From Embleya sp045207785 (lineage in GTDB: Bacteria > Actinomycetota > Actinomycetes > Streptomycetales > Streptomycetaceae), in contig NZ_CP108776.1 of assembly GCF_045207785.1 (NCBI RefSeq), forward strand, positions 2,480,001-2,544,000: a DNA stretch of 64,000 nt, in the 5' to 3' direction. A model generated the notes under the pieces. It did not search any database. It worked only from the letters and a program-made list of their open reading frames with translations, and was not told the origin of the DNA. A program made the translations under genes and the position numbers. Positions 33,179-44,217 of the stretch are shown one piece after another. How positions within the stretch are numbered: position 1 is the stretch's first letter; every line of letters begins with the position of its first letter.

Positions 33179-35395
33179 GTGACTGGTGCGACGACCGGAG
33201 TGGACGAGATCCCGGCCGAGGTGCGCGAACGCGCCGCGACCCTCGCCCGTGAGCTGGAGGAGCACCGCTTCCGCTACTACGTGAACGACGCGCCGGTGGT
33301 CAGCGACGGCGAGTTCGACGCGCTGATGCGCGAGCTGGAGGCGATCGAGGCGGAATACCCGGCGCTGCGCACGCCGGATTCGCCGACCCAGAAGGTCGGC
33401 GGTACGTACTCGACCGACTTCACCTCGGTCGACCACCTGGAGCGCCTGCTCAGCCTCGACAACGCGATGAACGAGGACGAGCTCGACGAGTGGGACGACC
33501 GGCTCACGCGCGAGCTCGGCACGGGGTCCTTCCACTACCTGTGCGAACTCAAGATCGACGGCCTGGCGATCAACCTGCTGTACGAGAACGGGCATCTGGT
33601 CCGCGCGTTGACGCGCGGGGACGGCCGCACCGGCGAGGACGTCACGCCGAACATCCGCACGATCGCCGAGATCCCGACGAAGCTGCGCGACGACGGCGGG
33701 CACGACGTGCCGGAGCTGGTCGAGATCCGCGGCGAGGTGTTCTTCCCGATCGAGAAGTTCGACGAGTTGAACGCGCGCCTGGTCGAAGCCGGCGAGAAGC
33801 CGTTCGCGAACCCCCGCAACGCCGCTGCCGGATCGTTGCGGCAAAAGGACCCCCGGGTCACCGCGAACCGACCGCTGCACATGATCGTGCACGGCATCGG
33901 GGCCCGGCGCGGGTTCGAGATCGACTGCCAGTCGCACGCCTACGAGCGCCTGCACGCGTGGGGTCTGCCGACCGCGCGGCACAACAAGGTCGTCGAGACG
34001 ATCGACGAGGTGAAGGAGTTCGTCCGGTACTTCGGCGAACACCGCAACTCGGTCGAGCACGAGATCGACGGCATCGTGATCAAGGTCGACGAGATCCCGA
34101 TCCAGGGCCGGCTGGGCGCGACCTCGAAGGCGCCGCGGTGGGCGATCGCGTTCAAGTACCCGCCGCAGGAGGTGAACACCAGGCTGCTCGACATCGAGGT
34201 GGGCGTGGGCCGCACCGGTCGCGTGACGCCGTACGCGGTGATGGAGCCGGTCTCGGTGGCGGGTTCGGTCGTCGCCAGGGCGACCCTGCACAACCAGCAG
34301 GTGGTCAAGGCCAAGGGCGTGCTGATCGGCGACATGATCGTGCTGCGCAAGGCCGGTGACGTGATCCCGGAGATCCTCGGCCCGGTCGTCGACCTGCGGG
34401 ACGGCAGCGAGCGCGAGTTCGAGATGCCCGCGACATGCCCCGAGTGCGGGGCGGCGCTGCGCGCGATGAAGGAGGGCGACATCGACCTGCGTTGCCCCAA
34501 CACGCGGTCGTGCCCGGCGCAGTTGCGCGAGCGGATCTTCTACCTTGCCGGCCGCAAGGCGTTCGACATCGAGGCACTCGGCTACGAGACCGCCGTCGCG
34601 CTCACCCACCCCCACGCGGGGCCGTCGGTGCTGGACACCGAGGCCGACCTGTTCGCGGTGACGGTCGATCAGCTGCGCGATGTGCAGATGCTGCGCAAGG
34701 TCAACCGCAAGGGCGCGGGCGAGGACGAGAAGGAACTCGTCCCGTACTTCTGGTCGAAGGCCACCTACGACAAGGAGGGCAACGTCAAGAAGCCCTCCGA
34801 GCCCAAGGCCAACACGCTCAAGCTGATCGAGCAGTTGGAGAAGGCCAAGACCCAACCCCTGTGGCGGGTGCTCACCGCGTTGTCGATCCGGCACGTCAGC
34901 GACACCACCGCGCGCGCGATCACCAAGGGCTTCCACGACCTCGACCGACTCGCCACCGCCTCCGAGGAGGAGATCGCGTCCGTCGACGGCGTCGGTCCGA
35001 TCATCGCCAAGTCCATCGTCGAGTGGTTCGCCGAGGATTGGCACCGCGAGATCATCGAGAAGTGGCGTGCCGCGGGCGTCCGGCTCGCCGAGGAGGGTGC
35101 CGGCGAGGAGAAGGCTCCCGGCCCGCTCGACCAAATCGTCGCGGTGGTCACCGGAACCCTCACCGGGTATACCCGGGACAGCTCCAAAGAAGCCCTGGAA
35201 CAGCGCGGCGCCAAGGTGACCGGCTCGGTCTCGAAGAAGACCGACTTCGTCGTGGTCGGCGACAATCCCGGCTCCAAATACGACAAGGCCGTGCAACTGG
35301 GCCTGCCGATCCTCGACGACGAGGGCTTCGCCGTGCTGTTGGATCAGGGGGCGGATGCCGCCCGTGCGTGGGCGGCCGAGCGTGCCGACCGATAA
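33179..35395 (+). CDS. ligA: NAD-dependent DNA ligase
   Basis: A 738-residue replicative ligase that seals nicks using NAD. An Ia domain (YYVNDAPVVSDGEFDALM) is followed by the adenylation domain with active-site Lys 125 (CELKIDGLA), an OB fold, a four-Cys zinc site (CPECG...CPNTRSCP), helix-hairpin-helix repeats and a C-terminal BRCT domain (VAVVTGTLTGYTRDSSKEAL). GTG at 33179 has GGAGG 8 bases upstream; an earlier in-frame GTG at 33158 has none. A lysine-rich insertion near 510-545 (KKPSEPKANTLK) is usual in Streptomyces ligases. Confidence 0.97.
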   Translation: MTGATTGVDEIPAEVRERAATLARELEEHRFRYYVNDAPVVSDGEFDALMRELEAIEAEYPALRTPDSPTQKVGGTYSTDFTSVDHLERLLSLDNAMNEDELDEWDDRLTRELGTGSFHYLCELKIDGLAINLLYENGHLVRALTRGDGRTGEDVTPNIRTIAEIPTKLRDDGGHDVPELVEIRGEVFFPIEKFDELNARLVEAGEKPFANPRNAAAGSLRQKDPRVTANRPLHMIVHGIGARRGFEIDCQSHAYERLHAWGLPTARHNKVVETIDEVKEFVRYFGEHRNSVEHEIDGIVIKVDEIPIQGRLGATSKAPRWAIAFKYPPQEVNTRLLDIEVGVGRTGRVTPYAVMEPVSVAGSVVARATLHNQQVVKAKGVLIGDMIVLRKAGDVIPEILGPVVDLRDGSEREFEMPATCPECGAALRAMKEGDIDLRCPNTRSCPAQLRERIFYLAGRKAFDIEALGYETAVALTHPHAGPSVLDTEADLFAVTVDQLRDVQMLRKVNRKGAGEDEKELVPYFWSKATYDKEGNVKKPSEPKANTLKLIEQLEKAKTQPLWRVLTALSIRHVSDTTARAITKGFHDLDRLATASEEEIASVDGVGPIIAKSIVEWFAEDWHREIIEKWRAAGVRLAEEGAGEEKAPGPLDQIVAVVTGTLTGYTRDSSKEALEQRGAKVTGSVSKKTDFVVVGDNPGSKYDKAVQLGLPILDDEGFAVLLDQGADAARAWAAERADR

Positions 35396-35525
35396 CCCTC
35401 CCTAGTGGTGCCGGAACGACCTACCCTGGGCGGGAGCTTGCCCTTCTCGGCAGGCTTGGTGCCCCATAGGCGTATCCGTCCCGCCGCTCGGGATGCCGCC
35501 CTACGAGGCCGCAGGGAGCAGGCGC

Positions 35526-37634
35526 ATGGGTCGGATCGGCAGGACAGACCTGTCGCGACTGGCACGGCCGCGCGCGTTCTTCGTACACACCGGGATCGTC
35601 GCGGTGCTCGGCGTGCTCGCCCTCGTCGTGCCGTTCTCGGTGGACCTCTCCGAGGATCGCAGCCCGGTTCCGCTGACACCCGGCGTGTGGATCATGCTCG
35701 CGCTGGTGTCGCTCGACGGCGTGTACACGGCGCTGACGCGCCGGGGGTTGTACATCCCCGGCGCGATGCCGTCGATCGCGATCACGTTCGGCCTGCTGCT
35801 GGTGCACGGGTGGCAGGTCGCCGCGTTGTGGCAGGCCGTTCCGGTGCTGATCTCCGGTCTGATCAGACACGATTCCTGGTGGCGGGTCGGGTACACGATG
35901 GGCCACTACGTGATCGCGTTCGTGGCCGCCGACCTGGTGCTCGGCCTGTTCCGGATCGAACCGGGACCCGAGACGCCGCGCGCGCTCCAGGTCGCCGACT
36001 TCCCCGCGGTGGCGCTGGCCGGGATCGCCCTCGCGGGCGTCTCGCAGAGCTCGGGATGGCTGGTCCGGGCGTGTTGGCGCGGCACGAGCGCGTTCGCGCT
36101 GGTGCGCAAGGAGTTGCGGGCCCGGACGGTCTCGCACGGCGCGCTGATCGGGTTGTCCCCGCTGATCGCGGTCGTGTGCGCGGAACAGCCGTGGCTGCTG
36201 CCGCTGTTCGTGGTGCCGCTGCACACGCTGTACCGCAGCACGATGGTGCGCTTCGACCGCGAACAGGAGTCCCGCCACGACGCGCTCACGGGCCTGCCGA
36301 ACCGGCGGCTGCTCCTGGAGCGCGGAGAGGAGGCCCTGGGCCGGGCCGGCGGACGCGGCGGGCGGGCCGCGCTGCTGCTGCTCGATCTGCATCGCTTCCA
36401 CGAGGTCAACGACACGCTGGGGCACGTGGCCGGCGACCGGCTGTTACAGCAGGTGGGCGCCCGCCTGGAGACACTGGTCCGGCCCGGCGACACGGTGGCA
36501 CGGTTGGGCGGGGACGAATTCGCGCTGCTGTTACCGGGGTTGGACCTGGACACCGATCGGCAGGCGGCCCACGAGGTCGTGCTGGGTCTCGCGCAGCGGA
36601 TCGTGGATCGGCTGGGCGAGCCGTTCGATCTGGACGAGTTGACCCTGGACGTGGAGGCGAGCGTCGGGGTCGCGATCTTCCCGGAGCACGCGGCGGACGT
36701 GCTCGGTCTGCTGCAGTTCGCCGATGTCGCGATGTACCTGGCCAAGCGCTCGCGCAGCGGCGTGGAGTTGTACGACGACTCGCGCGACGTCAACACGCGC
36801 GACAAGCTGCTGCTGCTCGGCGATCTGCGGCGGGCCCTGGACAACCACGAGGTCGAGCTGCACTACCAGCCGAAGATCCGGCTCGCGGACGGCCGGGTGG
36901 ACGGCTGCGAGGCGCTGGTGCGGTGGCGGCATCCGACCAGGGGGCAGGTCTCGCCCGAGGAGTTCGTGCTGCTCGCGGAACAGACCGGGCTGATGCCGCG
37001 GCTGACGCGGTATGTGGTGGACGTCGCGCTCGACCAGGTCGCGCGCTGGCACGCGGAGGGGATCGACGTCCCGGTCGCGGTGAACATCTCCGCGCGGGAC
37101 ATCCATGTCCCGTCGTTCGCGGACTCGGTGGCGGCCGGGCTGCGCGAACACGACGTGTCGGCCGAGGCGTTGCAGTTGGAGATCACCGAGCGGGTACTGC
37201 TGGAGGAGCCGCAACGGGCCGCCGAATCCCTGGACGCGCTGCGGCGGTTGGGGGTGCGGTTGTCCCTGGACGACTTCGGGACGGGGTACTCCTCGCTCGT
37301 GCATCTGCGACACATTCCGGTGAGCGAGATCAAGATCGACCGGTCGTTCGTGGCCCGGTTGACGATGAACGAGGAGGACGCGGCGATCGTCTGCTCGATC
37401 GTGCAGCTGGCCCACTCGCTGGGGTTGCGGGTGGTCGCGGAGGGCGTCGAGGACGAGGCGACGTACCAGCGGCTGCGCGAGCTGGGTTGCGATTCGGCGC
37501 AGGGCTGGCTGATGTCGAAGGCGCTGCCGAGCGACGAGGCGACGGCCTGGCTGCTGCGGCACGGGGTGGGCGGGCACGCGACGCCGGTGGGGCCGGTGGA
37601 GGCGCATCGTCATCGGCGGGCGGATGTGCGGTGA
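35526..37634 (+). CDS. membrane GGDEF/EAL c-di-GMP enzyme, RmdB-like
   Basis: A 702-residue protein. About 6 membrane helices fill residues 18-235. The GGDEF domain has R319-P-G-D322 (I-site) and GGDEF at 328-332. The EAL domain is complete: CEALVRW (462-464 EAL), VAVNISARD, LEITERVLLEE, LDDFGTGYSSL, IKIDRSFV and VAEGVEDE. It should therefore hydrolyse c-di-GMP and may also make it. ATG at 35526 follows GGGAG. Its place just after ligA matches S. coelicolor SCO5495 (RmdB, a phosphodiesterase affecting development), from memory. Confidence 0.9.
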   Translation: MGRIGRTDLSRLARPRAFFVHTGIVAVLGVLALVVPFSVDLSEDRSPVPLTPGVWIMLALVSLDGVYTALTRRGLYIPGAMPSIAITFGLLLVHGWQVAALWQAVPVLISGLIRHDSWWRVGYTMGHYVIAFVAADLVLGLFRIEPGPETPRALQVADFPAVALAGIALAGVSQSSGWLVRACWRGTSAFALVRKELRARTVSHGALIGLSPLIAVVCAEQPWLLPLFVVPLHTLYRSTMVRFDREQESRHDALTGLPNRRLLLERGEEALGRAGGRGGRAALLLLDLHRFHEVNDTLGHVAGDRLLQQVGARLETLVRPGDTVARLGGDEFALLLPGLDLDTDRQAAHEVVLGLAQRIVDRLGEPFDLDELTLDVEASVGVAIFPEHAADVLGLLQFADVAMYLAKRSRSGVELYDDSRDVNTRDKLLLLGDLRRALDNHEVELHYQPKIRLADGRVDGCEALVRWRHPTRGQVSPEEFVLLAEQTGLMPRLTRYVVDVALDQVARWHAEGIDVPVAVNISARDIHVPSFADSVAAGLREHDVSAEALQLEITERVLLEEPQRAAESLDALRRLGVRLSLDDFGTGYSSLVHLRHIPVSEIKIDRSFVARLTMNEEDAAIVCSIVQLAHSLGLRVVAEGVEDEATYQRLRELGCDSAQGWLMSKALPSDEATAWLLRHGVGGHATPVGPVEAHRHRRADVR

Positions 37635-37710
37635 CGCCTTCGGCTTCGGGGTCGGCCGCCCGGGCCGCGCCCGCTACTCGCGCCTCGCTGGCCGAGGTCC
37701 TGTCACGCCC

Positions 37711-37730
37711 GCCCGCCCACCCGGGCGGGG
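37711..37730. terminator. bidirectional terminator hairpin
   Basis: GCCCGCCC-ACCC-GGGCGGGG forms a 7-8 bp GC stem between the convergent GGDEF/EAL and VOC genes. Confidence 0.55.
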
Positions 37731-37732
37731 CC

Positions 37733-38155
37733 TCACTGCGCCTCGGCCGCCGCCTTGTCGCGCTGCTCGGCCGCGGCGCGCTCGGCCGCGCTGCCCTCGA
37801 TGCAGAACTCGTTGCCTGCCGGGTCCTCGAAGACCACCCAGCCGCGGCCGTTCGGCTTGCGCATGTCGGAGACGATGACCCCGCCGATCGCGGCCACCCG
37901 CTCCACTTCCCGGTCGCGCGGGCGGTCCGGCTCCAGGTCGAGGTGCACCCGGTTCTTCAGCGTCTTGTTCTCCGGTACGCGCACGAACAACAGCGTCGGC
38001 TGCCCGGCGGGCACCTCCAGGGCCACCTCGTCGTCGCCCGGCGCGTCCCCGGGATCGACCGGATGCCCGAGCACCTGGCTCCAGAACCGCGCGAGCTCGT
38101 ACGGCTCGTGCGGCGCGGCACAGTCGAATGTGATGTGTTTGACGATGGAGGGCAT
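37733..38155 (-). CDS. VOC (glyoxalase/bleomycin-resistance fold) protein
   Basis: A 140-residue vicinal-oxygen-chelate protein. It shows the two beta-alpha-beta-beta-beta units (HITFDCAAPHEPYELARFWS and later NRVHLDLEPDRPRDREVERV), with VVFEDPAGNEFCI near the end as in this family. The metal-ligand set is incomplete to the eye, so it may be a binding protein and not an enzyme. An Ala/Glu-rich tail follows. ATG at 38155 has GAGGAG about 12 bases upstream. Confidence 0.85.
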   Translation of the reverse strand: MPSIVKHITFDCAAPHEPYELARFWSQVLGHPVDPGDAPGDDEVALEVPAGQPTLLFVRVPENKTLKNRVHLDLEPDRPRDREVERVAAIGGVIVSDMRKPNGRGWVVFEDPAGNEFCIEGSAAERAAAEQRDKAAAEAQ

Positions 38156-38449
38156 GGGCGCTGGTACTCCTCGGCCTTCGGGAAGATCGGAACGGCCAAG
38201 GGTAGGACCGAAGCGAGCCGGCCGGCCGGCCATTATCGGCGGGACAGCGGGACAGCGGGTCACCCCACTATTTGCCCCGCCCCGACACCCGTCGTTCCGG
38301 CGCGCCGGCCGTCGCCGCAGCAGCAGTTCCGACCACAGGGCCCTGGAGGGCCACACTCGGCCACCCTCCACGAGATCACCGAATCCGCGCGCTCCGCCGC
38401 GAGGAGCACCCGCTCGGACGACTGAGCCGCGGCTCCCGCTTCGCCCGCC
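38156..38449. other. intergenic region, no gene
   Basis: About 290 bp between two leftward genes. It holds GGCCGGCCGGCC near 38220 and a short tandem GGGACAGC near 38240. No gene or strong terminator is seen. Confidence 0.35.
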
Positions 38450-39562
38450 CTACGCCGTCCCGTCGATCGTCGCCGACCCGATGACGCGTGTCCCGTCGTA
38501 CAGGACCACCGCCTGGCCCCGGGCGATGCCCCTGATCGGCTCGGCCAGGCGCACTCGGACCTCGTCGCCCACGACCTCCGCGGTCGCCGACGTCTCCTCG
38601 CCGTGTGCGCGCACCTGCGCCGTGCACGCGATGGACCCCGTCGGTGCCGGACCGCACCACCGCGGCCGGATGCCGACGAGCCGGTCGACGTCCAGGGCCT
38701 CCACCGGTCCCACCGTCACCGTGTTGTTCACCGGCGAGATGTCCAGCACGTACCTCGGCTTGCCATCCGCCGCCGGCCGGCCGATCCGCAAGCCCTTGCG
38801 CTGGCCGATCGTGTAGCCGTAGGCCCCGTCGTGCTCGCCGAGCTTGACGCCGCCGGCGTCGACGATGTCGCCGCGCTCGGTGCCCAGGTGCTTGGCCAGG
38901 AAGCCCTGGGTGTCGCCGTCGGCGATGAAGCAGATGTCGTGGCTGTCCGGCTTCTGCGCGACCGCGAGGTCACGCCGCTCGGCCTCGGCCCGCACGTCGC
39001 CCTTGTTGTCGCCGCCGAGCGGGAACATCGCGTGTGCGAGCTGGTCGGTGTCGAGCACGCCCAGCACGTACGACTGGTCCTTGCCCATGTCGACCGAGCG
39101 GTGCAGCTCGCGCGAGCCGTCGTCGTGCTCGACGATCTGCGCGTAGTGGCCCGTGCACACCGCGTCGAAGCCCAGCCCCAGCGCCTTGTCGAGCAGCGCC
39201 GCGAACTTGATCTTCTCGTTGCAGCGCAGGCACGGGTTGGGCGTACGCCCCGCCTTGTACTCGGCCACGAAGTCGTCCATGACGTCCTCGCGGAAGCGCT
39301 CGGCCATGTCCCACACATAGAAGGGGATGCCGATCACGTCCGCGGCCCGCCGCGCGTCCCGCGAGTCCTCGATCGTGCAGCAGCCGCGGGCACCCTCGCG
39401 CAGCGTCGCGGGTTTGGCCGAGAGCGCGAGGTGGACACCGACCACGTCGTGTCCGGCCTCGACCGCTCGCGCGGCGGCAACGGCGGAGTCGACCCCGCCG
39501 GACATGGCGGCGAGCACCCGGAGGCGGCGGCCGTTGGCGGGGAAAAGCGTGTGATCAGACAT
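38450..39562 (-). CDS. mnmA: tRNA-specific 2-thiouridylase
   Basis: A 370-residue enzyme that thiolates U34 of tRNA for Lys, Glu and Gln. The ATP-binding PP-loop SGGVDS is at 21-26. The first catalytic Cys is in NPCLRCNEKIKF and the second in HDICFIADG, as needed for persulfide transfer. GYTIGQRKGLRIG is a family signature. ATG at 39562. The sulfur donor is probably the cysteine desulfurase encoded 87 bp upstream in the same direction. Confidence 0.96.
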   Translation of the reverse strand: MSDHTLFPANGRRLRVLAAMSGGVDSAVAAARAVEAGHDVVGVHLALSAKPATLREGARGCCTIEDSRDARRAADVIGIPFYVWDMAERFREDVMDDFVAEYKAGRTPNPCLRCNEKIKFAALLDKALGLGFDAVCTGHYAQIVEHDDGSRELHRSVDMGKDQSYVLGVLDTDQLAHAMFPLGGDNKGDVRAEAERRDLAVAQKPDSHDICFIADGDTQGFLAKHLGTERGDIVDAGGVKLGEHDGAYGYTIGQRKGLRIGRPAADGKPRYVLDISPVNNTVTVGPVEALDVDRLVGIRPRWCGPAPTGSIACTAQVRAHGEETSATAEVVGDEVRVRLAEPIRGIARGQAVVLYDGTRVIGSATIDGTA

Positions 39563-39649
39563 GGCGACTCAAGAGTACGTGGTCCCGGGCCCGACCCCCG
39601 AGGGGATTACCCGAGCCGGGAGGCTCCACCCACCGATCCATCGCCCCAC

Positions 39650-40837
39650 CTATCGCCGCGGCGACACCGAGCCCGCCGACCGCGCCCGCGTCACCACCGG
39701 CAAAATCGCCTCGGCCAGCTCCGCCACCTCGGCGTCCGTGGTCGTGTGCCCCAGGCTGAACCGCAGCGACCCGCGTGCCCGCGCACTGTCCGCGCCCATC
39801 GCCAACAGCACATGGCTGGGCTGCGCGACCCCGGCCGAGCAGGCCGACCCGGTCGAGCACTCGATCCCGCGCGCGTCCAGCAGCAGCAGCAGCGAGTCGC
39901 CCTCACACCCCGGGAACGAGAAGTGCGCGTTGCCGGGCAGCCGGTGGGCCGGGTCGAGCCGCCGGTCGCCGTTGAGCTGCGCGTCCGGCACTGCCTCGAT
40001 GATCCGCCGGACCAGTTCGTCCCGCAGCGCGCCCACCCGCCGCGCGTACCGCGGCTGTTCGCGTACCGACTCCTCGGCCGCCGTCGCCAACGCCGCGATC
40101 GACGCGGTGTCCAGCGTGCCGGAGCGCACGTCGCGCTCCTGGCCGCCGCCGTGCAGCACCGGCACCGGCGAGATGCCGCGACCGAGCACGAGCGCGCCCG
40201 CGTTGCCGGGGCCGCCGAACTTGTGCCCGGTGACGGTCATCGCGTCGAGGCCGGTCGCCGCGAAGTCCACCGGGATCTGGCCGACCGCCTGGACCGCGTC
40301 CGAGTGGAACGGGATGCCGTACTCGTGGGCGATCTCGACCAGCTCGGCGATCGGCTCGACCGTGCCGACCTCGTTGTTGGCCCACATCACCGACACCAGT
40401 GCCACCGACGCCGGATCACGCTCGATCGCCGCCCGCAGGGTGTCGGGCTGTACCCGCCCCTCCGCGTCGACGTCGAGCCACTCGACGACGGCGCCCTCGG
40501 CCGACTCCAGCCACAACACCGGGTCGAGCACCGCGTGGTGCTCGACGGGACTGACCAGCACGCGTCGCCGGGCCGGGTCCGCCGCGATCCGGGACCAGTA
40601 GATCCCCTTGACGGCGAGGTTGTCGGCCTCGGTCCCCCCGGCGGTGAAGACGATCTCGCTCGGTCGCGCACCCAACGCATGGGCCAGCGCCTCGCGGGAC
40701 TCCTCCACCACTCGGCGCGCGCGTCGCCCGGACGCGTGCAACGAGGAAGGGTTGCCAAGCTGGGCAAGCTGTACGGTCATGGCCCGGATTGCCGAAGGGC
40801 GCATCGGGGTGGTCGCCGCGTGATCGAAGTAGGCCAT
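39650..40837 (-). CDS. cysteine desulfurase
   Basis: A 395-residue pyridoxal-phosphate enzyme of the IscS/NifS group that takes sulfur from cysteine. PLP Lys 206 is in TVTGHKFGGPG, the His of SPVEHHAVLD stacks on the cofactor, and the persulfide Cys is in the GSACSAG loop (about 333). ATG at 40837 (MAYFDHAATTPM) is set by homology. No iron-sulfur scaffold gene is near; the neighbour mnmA makes tRNA thiolation its likely task. Confidence 0.95.
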   Translation of the reverse strand: MAYFDHAATTPMRPSAIRAMTVQLAQLGNPSSLHASGRRARRVVEESREALAHALGARPSEIVFTAGGTEADNLAVKGIYWSRIAADPARRRVLVSPVEHHAVLDPVLWLESAEGAVVEWLDVDAEGRVQPDTLRAAIERDPASVALVSVMWANNEVGTVEPIAELVEIAHEYGIPFHSDAVQAVGQIPVDFAATGLDAMTVTGHKFGGPGNAGALVLGRGISPVPVLHGGGQERDVRSGTLDTASIAALATAAEESVREQPRYARRVGALRDELVRRIIEAVPDAQLNGDRRLDPAHRLPGNAHFSFPGCEGDSLLLLLDARGIECSTGSACSAGVAQPSHVLLAMGADSARARGSLRFSLGHTTTDAEVAELAEAILPVVTRARSAGSVSPRR

Positions 40838-40850
40838 CGCACTGCGCAGC

Positions 40851-41087
40851 TTAGTCGGGTGCGCGCGGGCGCCGACGCGGGCGGCCGTACACCCGTCCGT
40901 AGCGCGGCCCACCGGGCAGGAGACGGTCGAGCCACAATCGCCAGGACAGCAGCACTGCGGTCGGGTACGCGACGAGTCGCCGAAGCCGGCGCACGTCCTC
41001 TGGTTCGGTCGGCCGGTGGTCGTAGGTCAACGGCTGCTGGATCTCCCACACATCCTGTTGCAACGCGTTCCGGGGTGTGTTGGGCAC
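40851..41087 (-). CDS. small basic protein, uncertain
   Basis: A possible 78-residue protein (VPNTPRNALQQDVWEIQQPL) with a middle hydrophobic patch (LVAYPTAVLLSWRLW) and a basic Arg/Gly tail. It ends 13 bp before the desulfurase start, in the same direction. The GTG start at 41087 has no ribosome site, and a hairpin (CCACTC-TTAT-GAGTGG, 41091-41106) sits directly in front. I do not recognise it. It may be a real small gene or chance open sequence. Confidence 0.45.
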   Translation of the reverse strand: MPNTPRNALQQDVWEIQQPLTYDHRPTEPEDVRRLRRLVAYPTAVLLSWRLWLDRLLPGGPRYGRVYGRPRRRPRAPD

Positions 41088-41110
41088 GGTCCACTCTTAT
41101 GAGTGGCGGC

Positions 41111-41130
41111 GCTGAGCCTGCCGGCTCAGC
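41111..41130 (-). terminator. hairpin at the TRIC gene end
   Basis: GCTGAGCC-TGCC-GGCTCAGC is a perfect 8-bp stem spanning the stop codon, followed by a second stem at 41091-41106. There is no U-tract. Confidence 0.45.
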
Positions 41131-41800
41131 TCTCGTCGGCGCTGGTCCCGGAGTTGCGGCGCCAGGCCCGCGGCGCCCGCCACCCCCGCCGCAGGGCCAG
41201 TACACGCAGCAGGAACGCGAACATCACGGCCGCCAGGGCGGTCGCCGGGCCGAACAGGTCGAACTCGAGGAGCGCGGCCGTGATGCCCGCCCCGAGCAGC
41301 GCCGGAACGGTGTAGATCTCCCGGTCCCAGCGCAGCAACGTGGGCACTTCGCGGGCGAGCACGTCCCGCAACGCGCCGCCGCCGACGGCGGTGGTGACCC
41401 CCAGCGCCGCGGCCGGGATCGGGTTCAGCCCGTACGAATACGCCTTCGCGGTGCCGGTCACACAGAACAGCCCTAGCCCGGCCGCGTCCAGCACGTCGAT
41501 CGCCGACATGATCCGCTCGACCTGGGGATGCAGGAAGAACACCAGCCCGGCCGCGATCAGCGGAGCGCTGAAGTAGCCGAGATCGGTGAAGGCCGCGGGC
41601 GGCACCGCGCCGATGATGAGGTCGCGGATCACCCCGCCGCCGAGTGCGGTGACCTCGGCGAGCAGGGTGATCCCGATGACATCGAAGTTCTTCCGGACGG
41701 CCATCAGCGCGCCCGCCGCCGCGAACACGAAGATCCCGATCAGGTCGAGGACCTGCTGGAGCGTGTGATGGAAGACCTCGGGCGGCACCTCGGGTGACAT
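41126..41800 (-). CDS. TRIC (trimeric intracellular cation) channel family protein
   Basis: A 224-residue membrane protein of the UPF0126/TRIC family with two repeated three-helix units. Each unit carries a glycine signature: TALGGGVIRDLIIG and TAVGGGALRDVLAR. About seven helices are seen, then a basic tail. Bacterial members conduct monovalent cations. ATG at 41800, 36 bp after the opp operon in the same direction, so it may be read from the opp mRNA. Confidence 0.9.
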   Translation of the reverse strand: MSPEVPPEVFHHTLQQVLDLIGIFVFAAAGALMAVRKNFDVIGITLLAEVTALGGGVIRDLIIGAVPPAAFTDLGYFSAPLIAAGLVFFLHPQVERIMSAIDVLDAAGLGLFCVTGTAKAYSYGLNPIPAAALGVTTAVGGGALRDVLAREVPTLLRWDREIYTVPALLGAGITAALLEFDLFGPATALAAVMFAFLLRVLALRRGWRAPRAWRRNSGTSADES

Positions 41801-41836
41801 AACGGATGTTCTACACCGCCGGGTATCGACCGATGC

Positions 41837-43116
<1,280 letters not shown>

Positions 43117-43120
<4 letters not shown>

Positions 43121-44217
43121 AGCCGCGGCCTGACGTCCTCGGTCCAGATCCGCTCGCGCTCCCCCGGATCGAGGTGACACGCGGTGCGGTGGCCCGGTCC
43201 GATCTCCAGCAGTTCCGGGACCTCGGTCTTCTCCCGGCCGTCGTTGCTGTCCGCGTAGGGGCAACGGGTGCGGAACGCGCAGCCGGACGGCAGCGAGATC
43301 AGGCTCGGCGGGCTGCCCTTGATCGGCATCAGCCGCTCCTGGCGCGCGCGGTCGAGCCGGGTCAGCGAGCTCAACAGGCCCCAGGTATAGGGGTGTCGGG
43401 GCTGCTCGAACAGGGTGCGCGAGGCGCCGTGCTCGACCGCCCGCCCGCCGTACATCACGAGTACGTCGTCGGCGAGTTCGGCGACCACGCCCAGGTCGTG
43501 CGTGATCATCACGACCGCGGAGTTGAACTCCCTTTGCAGTTCCCGGATCAGGTCCAGGATCTGGGCCTGCACGGTGACGTCGAGCGCGGTGGTCGGCTCG
43601 TCCGCGATCAGCAGTTCCGGGTCGCAGCTGAGCGCCATCGCGATCATCGCCCGCTGGCGCATGCCGCCGGAGAACTGGTGCGGGTAGTCGTCCACGCGGC
43701 GGTCGGGCCGCGGGATGCCGACCCGGCCGAGCAGGTCGATCGCGTGCGTGCGGGCCTGCTTGCCGGTGACCTCGTTGTGCACCTGGTATGCCTCGATGAT
43801 CTGATGCCCGACCGTGTAGTACGGGTGCATCGAGGACATCGGGTCCTGGAAGATCATCGCCATCCGCCGGCCGCGCATCAGTCGGACCTGCTCGCGCGTG
43901 GAGCGCACCAGTTCCTGACCGTCGAGCCAGATCTCGCCGCCGATCCGGGCACTGGTGTTGCCGTGCAGGCCCATGATCGCGAGCGAGGTCACGCTCTTGC
44001 CCGAGCCGGACTCGCCGACGATGCCGAGCGTACGGCCGCGCTGTAGCGCGAAGTTCACCCCGTCGACGCTGCGCACCAGGCCGTCGTCGGTGGGGAAGTG
44101 CACGGTGAGGTCCCGCACTTCGAGGAAGTTCTCCGGATCCGGCGGCGGGCCGGCCGGGGCGAGCTGGGGCAGTTCGGCCGCGGAGTCCCGCTTGCGGCGC
44201 GGCAACAGACGGGGCAT
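43117..44217 (-). CDS. oligopeptide ABC transporter ATP-binding protein (OppD-type)
   Basis: A 366-residue ATPase paired with the OppF-type one. Walker A GESGSGKSV, Q-loop QDPMSSMHP, signature SGGMRQRAMIAMAL, Walker B LLIADEP and H-loop THDLGVV are present. The Opp C-terminal Cys motif reads CAFRTRCPYA...TACH. ATG at 44217 overlaps the permease stop by one base (TGATG). Confidence 0.94.

Noticed and set aside
38220..38250. GGCCGGCCGGCC and tandem GGGACAGC
   Set aside because: Short GC-rich simple repeats expected in such DNA; no regulatory pattern.
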